64,000 nt of DNA, taken from the NCBI RefSeq assembly GCF_030272615.1, contig NC_081408.1, positions 407,513,889 to 407,577,888 on the forward strand, in the 5' to 3' direction. This DNA is from Cryptomeria japonica. Taxonomy: Eukaryota > Streptophyta > Pinopsida > Cupressales > Cupressaceae. Position 1 is the stretch's first letter. Each line of letters begins with the position of its first letter. Shown here piece by piece: positions 11,698 to 23,366 of the stretch. The notes beneath the pieces are model-generated. The model ran no database searches. It was not told where the DNA came from and saw only the letters and a list, made by a program, of their open reading frames with translations. The position numbers and the translations under genes are program-made.

Positions 11698-13450
11698 ATG
11701 CCTATTCAAACCAAGAGTTCTCATAAGAAAGAAGCCAAAGGAAAAGGACAACCCTTCACATATCAAGATAACCCATACTACATGAAGGACCCACTCACTG
11801 ACAAACCTTTGTCATCAGGGGTACCAGTTTTTGATGAACCTAAATCTCCCACTATACATGAGATGGAATACAATGACAAAGACAACCTTAGTATTCACAA
11901 AACCAATAATTATTCCTCATCAAGTGAAGCTGAAGAAGACACTGAACCTCCAAAAAAATATATTTGTGACTATCAAAACCATAAAGACTTCCGAAAAATG
12001 ATGAAAGCTATCCTGGCTTGAGAAAAGGAAGACTATTTCTTAGAACTAGCAAAATAAGGTGCCAAACTTCCTACTGGATATGATGTTCATACACTTGTTA
12101 CTAAAAAGAGAAGAATCACCTATACTCATGGTACACAAACAATTACAAGCCTTACAGACTAAGATCACAGAACTGAACAATAAGGATAAGTCCCCAAAAC
12201 AATATTCTCTGGAGACAATATGCACCTTTCCATTTGACAAGAATCTATACATGCCTCCATTTCCTTCATGAGTTGAGATCCCAAAATTTGAGAAATATGA
12301 TGGTACCTCAGATCCTCGAGATCATGTCAAGGAATTTTGTGCTTCCTGTATGGAGTTCATGCATGATCAAACGTACCTCATGCACCTTTTCCCGAGGAGT
12401 TTAGGGGGTCAAGCAATGGAATGGTTCTCAAGTCTACCCAAAGGAATAAAAATGTTTAAAGAACTAATCCAACTATTTTTACAACAATACTCATACAACA
12501 TTTGACATCCCGTGACTATGATCGAGCTTTGAAATACAAAACAGAAAACATGGGAGCCTTTTCTTACTTTCCTCCAACGTTGGAGAAAGATGTTCTCTAG
12601 GTATTCTCGACCTATCCCAGACTCTGAGAAAATGGATATATTTGTCAACAACTTGATCCCAAAATTGAAATATAGTATCCAAATGCAAGTACACCCATTA
12701 ATTAACAAAATGGTAGATAATGCTATTCGAATGGAAGATGTGCTCATAAAGAAGGGGGATATCTCACCTTGGAAAGAAACACAACCAGGATCTAGCTCTA
12801 AAGAGAAGAACAAGTATTGGAAATTTGGAAAAGACAACAACAAGAACGTTGTTAATGATGGAGTCATAGACACTATTAAAACCAACTCAAAGCCCATGCT
12901 ATTCAACTTGGCTAGTGGTACACAAGTGCTCAAAGTTGTTGAAGTTGCAGCAGAAAATTCTCCAAAGAAAACAAAAGAGTGGTTCAAAGAGAAACCTTGG
13001 CTTTCCAAACCTAAGCGTGATTTCACTCCTCTTAAAGAATCATATGAATCCGCTTTCAAAACTCTGTTGGCAAACAATCTGATAACACTACCAGATAATT
13101 CCAGGCCATATGATCTGGAAGTCAAACCAAAATGGTAGAGAGAAAATGAATACTACGACTACCATCAGAATAAAGGTCATAACACAAACAGTTGCATGAA
13201 GCTCAAACATGAGATTCAAGATCTCAATGATGTTGGTAAAATTGTTGTCGGGAATCACCCAACCAATGCTGATCACAAAACATTTAAGGACCCTTTACCT
13301 GTTTATGAACAAGGTGATTCCTCAAAGACCAAAGGAGGTGCCAAAGTAAATTATACTTATACCAGCAATGAAAACGTCATTAACATGATTGAGCCTTCTG
13401 AATCTGAATATTGCAATGTGATTATAGTCCAAGATAAACCAAATGAATCA
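11698..13450 (+). pseudogene. gag: Tat element A gag
   Basis: Encodes the capsid-like Gag that packages element RNA. The frame starts at the ATG at 11698, breaks near 12020-12060 and continues in a shifted frame. A retrotransposon-gag core lies at 12270-12500 (KFEKYDGTSDPRDHVKEF, then GGQAMEWFSSLPKG). After a second break near 12505-12590 the frame resumes to 13138 and again to 13450. A zinc-knuckle-like segment at 13150-13200 reads YYDYHQNKGHNTNSC; the first ligand, usually Cys, is Tyr (TAC). Stops at 13136 (TAG) and 13451 (TGA, where Trp is usual) interrupt it. Gag and pol appear to share one frame from about 12590, as in many Tat elements. Confidence 0.82.
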
Positions 13451-14955
13451 TGATATGCAAGAGCTCTGACCCGTTCTCAAAAGAAAGTAACTCTCCAAGG
13501 AGCTAGTTCTTCCAACCCAGCTCAAGCAACATCAAACCTACCAGCCCCGTCAAACAAACAAAAAGAATCAACCTTGGATAAATTTAAAAGGCTAACTTCA
13601 ACATCATCCTTTGGATATAGCGTTGTTGAACAATTGAAAAGGACAAATGCTCAAATCTCAATCTTTGAATTGCTAAAAATCTCTTCTGCTAACAAAGAGA
13701 TTCTGGACAAAGCATTGCTCACCACTAATGTTCCAAAAGATTTAGATATTGATCGGTTTCAGTCTATGGTGGGTCATCTAACTTCACCTCACTATCTGAC
13801 CTTCTCTAAAGAAGATGACAACTCACTAAATCATCCACATAACCACCCATTTCATATTGAAGCCATGATCCATAAACACAGAGTTAAACATGTTTTGATA
13901 GATGGAGGCGCGGGGTTGAATATATGTACTTATAGTCTGCTTACACAACTAGGATTTTCTTAAAATGTCATTGATCCAGGCAAGAAAATAACAATTAAAT
14001 CCTATGATGAAGAGGAAAGGACCTCTAAAGGCCTGGTATCATTACCAATCAAGATGGGACCTGTAGAAAGAGATGTCATTTTTCAGGTACTTGATCTCCC
14101 TCTGTCATACAATATCTTACTGGTTAGGCCATAGATTCATGAAATGAAGGCAGTTCCATCAACATACCATCAATGCTTAAAATTTCCTTATAATGGAACA
14201 AAAGTTAGTATTCCTACTGATACAAATGTCACCTGTAATGCATTAACAAAAGGTACCGATACTTTTGTACCTCATAATAGGGCAGCCTCTACAAATGAAA
14301 ATCTTGAAGCTTTGATGAAAGAATTAGAAAAGAAATTGAAGATTACAAATACCAGCATGGATAAATACAAAATAGAACCAGTAGTTTCGTTAGTCTCTCT
14401 CCCTCCATCACCAAAACAGTTGGGAAAACCATCAGAGGCTATGAGAACTCAAAATTCAAATCTGAATATCATATATGATAGTCTTTTGTATAGTCTTCTA
14501 CTTCCCTGGCAGATGAAATAGAAGAGGATGCAGTTCTTAAATGGCTTTTCAAAGAAGATAGTCAAAACGAGGAAGTATGACATTGTGAGATTTCCCCAAC
14601 CCAATATGGTCCTGGCTACAAAATGATTCAACGCATGGGATATTCAGGTATTGGTCCTCTAGGAAAACATCAAGAGGGTATTGTTGAACTGATTTAGATG
14701 CAAACAAAATCCACAAATGATAAGGCTGGACTAGGATACAATCCAGGAAAAACATCAGACCAAAAACATGCTTCTAAAACTAAATGGAAGAAAAAGACAC
14801 TGCCTTTAACATTACAAGAAGTAAGCACTCAACAAATTCAAGACAACTATGAAACAGAACAAGAGGAACTAGAAAACAAGAGAGAAGGAACAATCCATGA
14901 TCAAGTTCTGATGGTATCAGCCACAGTGCTACAAGAAGTAGAAGTCCCATAAGAT
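13451..14955 (+). pseudogene. pol: Tat element A protease and G-patch region
   Basis: Aspartic protease that would cut the polyprotein, then a G-patch. The protease active site reads VLIDGGAGLNIC near 13895-13930; the DGG form is usual in this lineage. The flap-distal segment SYNILLVRP followed by a TAG (14132) and IHEM sits where the family has RPWIH. A G-patch-like segment follows at 14600-14760 (GYKMIQRMGYSGIGPLGKH, then KAGLGYNPGK). Breaks: TAA at 13961, TAG at 14132, a frameshift between 14520 and 14580, TAG at 14696, TAA at 14950. G-patch segments next to protease are known from some retroelements; its job here is inferred to be nucleic-acid binding. Confidence 0.75.
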
Positions 14956-16214
14956 ATGAAAGAGGAAGTAGAAAGATTCAGGGAATTGTTTACAATGCTG
15001 AAAATTCCAGTTACATACACTGGTAGGCAACAAGTAGAAGATTCAGAAACTGACTCAAATGAGTATGAATGGGGTCTAGATCACACCTCTCAGATACATC
15101 CACTACAGAAACTCCAGAAGAGTCTACTAGTACCACAGATGATACTCAAGAGCTGATGCGCATAAAACTAGAGAAAGAAATACAGGAAATTAGACAAAAG
15201 AGACAAGCAAACTATGAACAAGCACTAAAGGAAGGAAGAATACCAGAAAGATTTTCATCTATGTACCCCTATACTAAGACAAAACAAATCAAGTATAGCA
15301 CTACACAAGAAGAATTGGAAGCAACAGAAGCAGAACCAGTCATCAGTCCAAAGGAAGTTGAGTGGAGTAGATGACAGGGAATCACAGAAACATCATGATC
15401 ATGTCAATAGGTGTGTCAGATATAAATGATAAATGAGACAAATCTTGGAGGAACTTGCAGCATTAAATATGTTGGTGTTGATACCATACATATACTCACT
15501 AAATCACTTAAAGAAGACTTGAAAACTTCATCCAATGACTTTGATGACTCTGATAATAGTCCTATTCATGACAATATCTACTCAACATCAAATTTTGAAT
15601 CATCTAATGTAAATAATGAAAATTAGTCTACTGATCTTATTGTTGACGAACCACGATATGAAGTCCAATCTGGCATAGAGAACAATGCTACAAGTATGTC
15701 TATTGGATTAGGTCAACTAAATATTAATGTGCACTTTAATAATCATGTTCTGACTCTTCATGGTCTCGAGACATTTACGCAAGGTATCCTTCTGGAACTT
15801 GACTTTTTGATCAGCAGTTATGATGACAATACTGTGAACTCCCTCGAACTTGTCCAACATTTATCCTTACTACATCCAGAACTAATTGACTGTACTTTAC
15901 AAAACCAGCCCGTGAATATACCTTCTATTTCCAATGACTATATGTTAGCCTATTATCTCAATGCAGTTGAACCTATGGACTCTTCCACCAGTGAACAGAG
16001 TGGAAACATGACTAAAACATATATCAAGTATCTTAGTTGCAAAAATAAGAAAAATAAAAAATAAAAGATCTGATGGTGAAAACCACATTGCGGTGGTGTC
16101 AGAATCTAAAAAAGAGAAAATAAAGGACGTGCCTAAAGGTGAAAACCTCTCTGAGGTGCCTAAGGTGAGATACTTGATATACTGCCAAGTCATTTTCAGG
16201 AAAGGTCTTCTATA
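14956..16214 (+). pseudogene. pol: Tat element A linker between G-patch and RT
   Basis: A poorly conserved, charged linker in several broken frames: 14956-15156, 15069-15374 (Glu/Lys-rich, helical, EIQEIRQKRQANYEQ), 15426-15626 and 15696-16064. The last contains NSLELVQHLSLLHPELID and is followed by a Lys/Asn tail. At 16072-16165 there are two copies of GGTGAAAACC with GGTG(T/C)C partners. I recognise no domain. Such spacers before RT are usual in Tat elements. Confidence 0.5.
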
Positions 16215-17132
16215 TTGATTGAGCTGACTCAGCCAATGAACATTAGGACTCAAGAGACACCACACATCATTCATATAGCTCAATCGCTATCAGCAAAGGA
16301 ATTGAAATATTTCACTCATCTATTTTCAGAAAAGAAGATCAATTTTGCATGGACATACTCTGATATGCCAAGCCTAGATCCTGATCTTATCATGCACCAT
16401 CTTTCTATCACACCAAGAGTTAAACCAGTCAAGCAAAAACTTCGTAAGATGCACCCTCATGTGGCATTGCTAGTCAAGGTTGAGCTAGAAAAACTGCTAA
16501 AAGTTGGATTCATTAGAGCTATAGACTATGCCAAATGGATTTCAAACATAGTACCTATGTCAAAGGCAGACAAATCTATTAGGGTTTGCACAGAATTCAA
16601 AGATCTCAACAAAGCTTGTCTGAAGGATGACTTTCTATTACCAAACATTAATATGATAGTCAATATGACTATTGGGTATGAGATGTTCTCACTAATGGAT
16701 GGATTCCCCGGTTATAATCAGAACAAAATAGCTCTTGGAGATCAAAAAAAGATAGCTTTCACCTGTGCATGGGGAACCTTTTACTGGAATGTCATGCCAT
16801 TTGGGTTGAAGAATGCAGGAGAAACTTATCAAAGAGCGGTAACTACTATATTTCATGACATGATGCATAAGAATATGGAAGACTATGTTGATGACACTTT
16901 AGTAAAGACTATGAAGAGATCCATGCATATTCAAGAGCTAGGCCCTATACTAGATAGAAAGGAAAAATTCAAACTCCGGCTAAATCCAAAAAAGTGTGCA
17001 TTCGAGGTGACATCTAGGAAATTACTTGGCTACATCATTTCAAAGAAGGGAATTGAAATTGATCCTCAAAAGGTCCATGCTATAATGGAAATGCCACCTT
17101 TGAAGAAAACCAGTAAAATGAGAAGTCTATAG
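16215..17132 (+). pseudogene. pol: Tat element A reverse transcriptase
   Basis: Copies element RNA to DNA. The frame covers the RT fingers and palm: KVELEKLLKVGFIRAIDYAK, the conserved IRVCTEFKDLNKACLKDDF, the first catalytic Asp in FSLMDGFPGYNQ, MPFGLKNAGETYQRAV and the catalytic YVDD near 16885. The frame ends in a TAG at 17130, where the family usually has SLQGRL, so CAG has probably become TAG. Downstream, the tail (17133-17290) carries two or three more stops, including TAG in FIS-stop-LADKAQPF. The RT core itself has no internal stop. Confidence 0.88.
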
Positions 17133-18251
17133 GGACGTCTCCAATCCATCAGACGCTTTATTTCTTAGCTAGCAGACAAAGCTCAACCTTTCACAAAAGT
17201 ATTGAGGAAAGGAGTAATATACAACTAGGATTGAGAATGTGAACAACACCTTCAGTAGATCAAAGGCTACCTATCCAATCCACCAATATGGATGCCACCA
17301 ATTCAAGAAAAACCATTGATGTTATACATATCAGCCACTGATTCATCATTGGGGGCACTTCTAGCACAACAAGATGAAAATAAAAAAGAGAGATCTATAT
17401 ATTACATCAGTAGAACATTGGTGTCTTATGAAATGAACTACACTGTAATAGAAAAAGCATGCTTGGCATTAGTCTTTGCATCACAAAAATTGAGACACTA
17501 CATGTTGGCACATTCCATCAACCTAGTAGCTAAAATTGATCCGCTCAAATATCTTCTCAACAAAGCAACACTTACAGGAAGATTGGCAAAATGGGTCATG
17601 ATCCTTATAGAGTTTGATATTGAGTATGTGGAACGCAAATCCATAAAAGGACAGGTAATTGCTGATCAACTTGCTAAGGCTCTGCTTGAAGACACTCAAT
17701 CGCTGCATATAGAGTTTCCAGATGAATCAATAATGCACCTTACTCAACAACCCTGGAAGATGTTCTTTGATGAGTCTTTCACTCAAAATGGTTCTGGTGC
17801 TAGAATATTATTTATTACTCCTCAGAAGTATTCAATCCCAAAGTCATATAAGATTATTTTCCCTTGCACAAAAAACATTACAGAATATGAAGCTTTGGTA
17901 AATGGGATAAAGCTAGCTATCAGATGGAAGGTTGCAAAATTACACATCTATGGAGATTCTCAGCTGATTATCAATCAAATCAATGATACATATTAGACTC
18001 GAGATAAGAAACTGATGCCTTATAAGAGAATGGTGGATGATCTCAAGAAATATTTTACTTTTGTATCATTCCAGCAGATTCCAAGATCAGCAAACAGAGC
18101 AGCAGATGCTATGGCCACCTTGGCATCTCTGCCCGAGTTACAAGAATCCAATTTTCGCTTTGAATTCCTGGTGGAAGAGTTACATTACCCTGCCTATGAT
18201 TCTCCTGAGACCCAAATAGTCTATTCTATTATTGGACATGACTCATCCTGA
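17133..18251 (+). pseudogene. pol: Tat element A RNase H and second (archaeal-like) RNase H
   Basis: Two RNase H modules in tandem, the hallmark of the Tat branch. The first (17290-17690) has LYISATDSSLGALLAQ and the EKACLALVFASQKLRHY helix. The second (17750-18140) keeps its acidic residues in MFFDESFTQNGSG, ITEYEALVNGIK, IYGDSQLIINQ and the final Asp in SANRAADAMATLAS. A TAG at 17994 interrupts the second domain between NDTY and the next residues. The second domain is thought in this lineage to supply an extra hybrid-degrading activity (family knowledge). Stops at 17994 and 18249 make this copy non-coding. Confidence 0.85.
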
Positions 18252-19385
18252 TACAACCACATTTACTCTTATCTATGAGACCAAATTATCCCAGAAAATC
18301 TTACCCGTAATGAGAAAAGGAACCTAACTCAAAACGCTTCATGGTACGTCATCATTGCTAACGATTTATTTAGATGAGGTTTAGATGGTACATTGCTTAG
18401 TTTTCTAGAAACTGAAGAGTCTAAATGTGCATTATCGGAAGTCCATGAAGGTATTTTTGGATCTCATTCGAATGGTCTTACTTTAGCTCGGAAACTACTA
18501 AGGGTTGGCTACTACTGGCCAGACATCGAGAAGGATGCTATAAAGTTTTCTAAAACTTGTGAGAAATGTCAGCTACATGGAAATCTCATACATGCTCCAG
18601 CAAGGGATCTCATACCCTTCATCACACATTGGCCTTTCCAGCAAGGGGCCTTTCATCTCATTGATCAGATCTATCCTGCATCATCCAATAGACACAAGTT
18701 TATCATAATTGCCACTGAGTACTTCACTAAATGGGTAGAAGCGGTTTCACTCATCAAAGCAACCGGTAAACAAGTAGCTCTGTTCTTTCTAAACCATATC
18801 ATTTGCAGGTATGAGACACCTTCCTCCATCGTGACTGACAATGGAGGACAATTCAAGAATAAAGATCTAGACGAGCTCTATGAGAAATTCAAAATTAGAC
18901 AACACTAGTCATCTATATATTACCCCCAAGGTAATGGACAAGTTGAGGCATCAAACAAAAACCTACTGACTATCTTGCACATAACAGTGAACAAATTAGG
19001 GAAGGATTGGCATCTGCAGCTCAATCCTACATTATGGGCTTACAGAACAAGTATCAAAACACCTACTAGGGCTACACCTTTCTCTTTGGTGTATGGGTCC
19101 GAAGAAGTATTACCTATTGAATTAGAAATACCATCTCTAAGAGTTTCTTTGCAAGGTCTTATTACTGATGAATACTATAGAATATGTAGATTGCAAGAAC
19201 TCAAATTGCTGGATGAACATCGGCAAGTGGCGTTTGATCATCTCAGAGTGTATCAAAAGAGAATGTCTAGAGGATATAACAAGAAGGTTCAACAAAGAGA
19301 ATTTCAAGTTGGTGACCTAGTTATAAGAGGAAATCCTAAAAATCAACAGTTTCGAGACAACAAAGGGAAGTTTGAACCCAACTAG
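18252..19385 (+). pseudogene. pol: Tat element A integrase, first catalytic Asp lost
   Basis: Would insert the DNA copy. The zinc-binding HHCC region is at 18430-18590 (HEGIFGSH, then CEKCQ). In the core, the first catalytic position reads FHLIDQI (His codon 18654-18656), where the family has DLIG; a G-to-C change explains Asp to His. The second Asp is present in IVTDNGGQF (18825-18850) and the Glu in GNGQVEASNK (18930-18960). A TAG at 18906 splits the core. The C-terminal part runs 18975-19385 with WAYRTSIKTPTRATPFSLVY and a chromatin-proximal GDLVIRG segment, ending at a TAG. The integrase is certainly inactive in this copy. Confidence 0.87.
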
Positions 19386-20938
19386 TTGGGTCCCTACATC
19401 GTCACTGCAATATTTGGCTCTGGTGCCTATTAGCTCTCAACATCGGAAGGAGAATAGCTCCATGAACTGATTAACACCATCCATTTGAAGAAATTCTTTA
19501 CTTAGCATTCTCTGCTCCAGCAAACTATACAGCTGAAAAATGTCCTTAAAAAAACTCATAAAAATCATAAAAAGTCCGAAAAAAAAAATGCCCTGGTGAA
19601 AACCCGGTAAACAGGCACCTTGGTAAAAAAAAAAAAGAAGAATCTCTGCCAAGTAGGTGAAAACCTAGCAAACAGGCACCTCTTGTACTCTATGCTCCAT
19701 CTATCAATGCAACATTGGCATTTCCCGCTTTCATGTATCTTTATTATTGCTTGTACATATTTCAGTCACCTTTGTGACATTCTGGTTTGTTGGAACCCTC
19801 ATGACTTGAAACTGATCAGCATTCTAGTCTTAGGTTAATCAACAGAGCAATTTACATGTCTTAAGCAGTATAAACCAAGTCATCTTTCCGTCAGTGAAAC
19901 CTGGTCGTCCACTCTGAGTCAGTTACCTGTCTCCTAACTACCGAAGAGTTTTATCACTGAGTACACAAGCAAAACAACAAAATTGAAAACAATCACTAAA
20001 CAGTTTGAGCTATGAATGAAAATTTACTTTGTATGTTGTCTTTTATATTGATTTTCAATTATTATCACTCTGAGTAACTCGAGGAAGTCTATCTTGACTA
20101 AGAGGAGCAAGGATTGGGGGCATAATATTTTCTTTGTTTTCTGCTTGTAGGAATGATCCCAATTATCTGGAAACATCTAATTAGTTGGGTGTCTGTGATA
20201 AGAGCCTTCACATCAAGGTGAAATCGCCACACATACCTTGACTCGGCTTATTTGAATGCTTCAAGGAGGTCCACGCCATTTCTTTGTCTATTTTGAGGGA
20301 ATTTCTTTATCATGTAATTCGGGTCCCTGCGAAATCTATCCAAGGATATGAACAAAAAAAAGGGGTCGTTGCGGACAAGATAATTAAAATTGCACATTGA
20401 AAAGAAAGGAACTCTAATATGCCTGTTATGTTTGTTATGCTCGGTGATGAAACTTAAGCATTTTAAATCCAGTGACTAGGTTTAGGTTGCATTTCACTTT
20501 GCATCTCATTTTGCATTTCATTTTGTATTTTGTGAATTTAGAGTGATTTCAGTATGATAATAATGATGTCTTTATCTTCTGAATGAGAGCTAGAAGCATC
20601 ATCATTTCTTAGCTAAGTGGCCTCTTTTTAATGATTTCTCTGATTGAGTACTTGTGTTTTTAGATGTTAGCTGCATACATAAACATCTTATATAGATTCA
20701 TACATTTCATTATTACTCATTTGCATTCACCTTATTGCATAGAAAAAATAAAATAAATTTTTGCATCATTCATTACTCATTCATTTATTTGCATATGAAA
20801 AGAAACAAAAATAGACATCCATAATCATTTGAATTACATACATCCATACCAAAAAAAAAATATGCATACATATAGAATAAAGCATATAGAAAGCATCTCA
20901 TAATCGAATCAACACAAGTACAATGAAGTCAAATCAGA

Positions 20939-20978
<40 letters not shown>

Positions 20979-21089
20979 AGAGTACAAAATGATGTCAACT
21001 GACATATAAAAACTCTCATCGGAGCAAGAATCGTATAGGCTACGAAAAATGGGTGTGTCTACAAAAAATCTTAGAGCTACAAAAAGAAT
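19386..21089 (+). repeat. Non-coding spacer after Tat A pol
   Basis: No supported gene. Contains two versions of GGTGAAAACC..GCAAACAGGCACC (19596-19620 and 19659-19682), an A-rich stretch with AAAAAGTCC (19535-19590), and the perfect dinucleotide run (AT) at 20943-20971. The same GGTGAAAACC block recurs in the old element at 58036-58265, so it belongs to the post-pol region of several gypsy relatives. Confidence 0.6.
20943..20971. repeat. (AT)n microsatellite
   Basis: A run of about 14 AT units in the post-pol spacer of Tat element A. Confidence 0.95.
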
Positions 21090-23282
21090 ATCTAGCTCTC
21101 AGCCTCTCCCTCATCGCCTAGTGGAGGAGGTGGAGCCTACTAACTGGGATCCTGACAAGGTGTCTGAGCTCCCTCTGATCGTGCCATGTACTGTGAGTAG
21201 GGTACAACCTGCTGCGCTACAGTTTCAGCTATGTTGTAAGCTGCAACATAATAAGTTTCTCGACTGGTCTGGTGCAAAACCTCCTACTGAAGAGTGTCTC
21301 TCTCTACCCTCATCACCGCGACCTGATGATCGTGCTTTTCTTTGAGCTCCACAAGCTAACAATCTCACTCATCCCTAAGCTCTGCTAGTTGTTGGTCTCG
21401 CTCTACCAGCTGAGTCTATGTCACTATCAACTGTGATTGCAGCTCTGCTAGACGTACCCTCATTGACCATGTTGTGTCGGTCCCCTTCTCTCTCGTAGGC
21501 TCTCCACCCCCATCTCCACCTCCAGCTCCACCCTGCTCCTCCCACCTCTATCAGACATGTCTAGGAGCTACTCACTCCTCCTCACCCCCACCCAACCTCA
21601 CACCAACACTCCCTAGGGATCCACCCTCACCCCTTTGTTGTCTAACTCTAGCTGGAACCCTACTGCTACTAGCACCAGGATCGCCACATGTCCACCTTGA
21701 AGCCTCAGCTCTTTGTCCCTATCCCTATCCCTGTCTCTATCCCTGTCCTTGTCCCTATGCAGGGGCATCATCCTTAATCTCCTCAATACGAGGTGTCGGA
21801 TCTATAAATCCAAGGAATGGATGTTGCTAGAACCAATCCCTGTACTGAGGCAATACCCCCGCATCTGCAATGTCATCCATATAGTCCCACCGGAGTCGTT
21901 GCAATCCAGTCAACTCCTGCATACCCAAGGCATAAGATAACCATAGTGCCCATCCCCACCTCTCCTCATCAGCATATCTCGCATATGTTGTGAACTCCTA
22001 TGAGATCCCCTGAGGCCTACCATACTACCTCATCACTCCAGATACCACGAATTGCTCCACCATAGTCTGCGATCTACAATTGGCCTACAAACTAGGAGGT
22101 GCTCTCAGGCCCATACCTATAAAATCAAGACTCCTACAACCATACTCTTCCCCTCTCAATAAACAATCTCATGCATCTTGTGATACATGTGGGCCAATAT
22201 ACAATAACCCCAGCCTAGTCTCTGAGGGTTCTCAACAAGCCTCTCCAACATCCTGCCCCATCCACAAAGGAATCCATGTTGTCCTCTATCCAACATAAGA
22301 AAACAACCGATAAACCGTGCTATAACACAAGCCAGAGGAAAAGAACCACTATACTTGCTCATCATAATGTCCCAACTGATAAAATGTGTCAAGATATCTA
22401 GATCCCTGAATACACGTCTGACAGCCTATAATCCAGGAAGTTGTGCTGCATCTTAATCTACCTTACCCCCAACAAAAGGGATATGGAGAATCCTGTAAAT
22501 GTCCTCAGGAGTAATGGTCATCTCCCCAGCTAGAAAATGGAAGGTGTTATGCTCAAAATGAAATCTCTCTACTAACGTTGTGATCATCCTGTGATTCACA
22601 CGGATATCGAGTAACCTAAGAAGGTGGGTGAAACCGCACAAATCAATATGTGCCTACTCAACATCTAACAACTACCAAACTAATGTCATAGTGGGTGGAT
22701 ATACACATCTGAAAAGAACATGAGGCAAACAAACCTGCAAAAATCAAACAACAAAGCATCAAAAAACATTCCAAATAAGCCTACAAGAGAAGTAAAAATC
22801 ATGCAAATTCAACTACGTCACTTGCCAAGTCAAAATTTCAAGTTTGAACCTTCAAAAATGCTCACTGTTTTCCAAACAATAAAACACAAAAGGGCAGAAA
22901 CTCGTACGAGTTAGGAATGGGCTTTGTATGACAAAAGACTCCCATACGATATAGGACTAGGCCTAAGATGACAAAAGGGGCTCTTTTGAATGTTGTCGTA
23001 CGATACAAGGGTAGTCATCGAACGACAAAACTAGTAGGCTTAAATGACAAAACAAACTTTATCAGTTTGTCGTACGAGATAGGATCCTATCTCGCACGAA
23101 AAAATGATAAAACCCGACTTTAACATGCCAAAAACTTGAAAAATCAACAAAAAAATTCAAAATTGAAATGAATAACAGGCTTAAGATCTATCACTTACCA
23201 CTGGCTCATAGTCCCGGGGTCGATTATGTTGTTTATGTCATCTATGTCACTTGAATCTATGCTCACAGATGGGAACCACCAT
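21090..23282 (-). pseudogene. Antisense two-exon plant mobile domain (PMD) gene in Tat element A
   Basis: Encoded on the strand opposite gag-pol. Exon 1 is 23282-23199 (28 codons, starts MVVP, ends YEPV), the donor is GTAAGTGA at 23198, the intron is 464 bases with acceptor TTTTTGCAG, and exon 2 runs from 22734. Exon 2 begins VCLPHVLFRCVYPP and contains the PMD signature FHFLAGEMTITPEDIYRIL followed by WGRMLERLVENPQRLGWG and VWA-stop-EHL, where PMD proteins have WAWE. The C-terminal half is Gly/Gln/Glu-rich and ends in a predicted coiled coil (RLAELQSQLIV). Stops include TAA at 22453, TAGs in the exon and two TGAs in exon 1; about 150 bases present in element B are missing near 22080. PMD occurs in host proteins such as MAIL1 and in transposons; its biochemical role is unclear. 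Confidence 0.78.
22735..23198 (-). repeat. Intron of the antisense PMD gene with TCGTACGA motif cluster
   Basis: Bounded by GTAAGTGA (donor, minus strand at 23198) and GATTTTTGCAG (acceptor at 22735). Within 22890-23105 it has CTCGTACGAGTT, CATACGATATAGG, TTGTCGTACGATAC, TTTGTCGTACGAGATAGG and CTCGCACGA, with decayed copies between them, spaced about 30-40 bases. The element B intron (61896-62361, 466 bases) has the same cluster in the same place. Confidence 0.7.
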
Positions 23283-23355
23283 TTTTTCTTCACAGAAGGC
23301 TTTTTGAATTTTTAAACTTGGAAGGTTAAAATGAATTGAAAATGACACTTTTGCC

Positions 23356-23366
23356 CCTTATATAGC
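23356..23366 (-). promoter_or_regulatory. TATA box of the antisense PMD gene
   Basis: On the minus strand GGCTATATAAGGGGC, about 75 bases before the exon 1 ATG at 23282. This is a good match to plant TATA boxes at a plausible distance. In element B the same place (61738-61750) reads GGCTACATATGGGAC, a decayed form. It suggests that the antisense gene has its own promoter, separate from the LTR. Confidence 0.6.

Noticed and set aside
21474-21940. Plus-strand Pro/Ser/Leu-rich ORFs
   Set aside because: Antisense shadow of the Gly/Gln/Glu-rich C-terminal half of the PMD gene.
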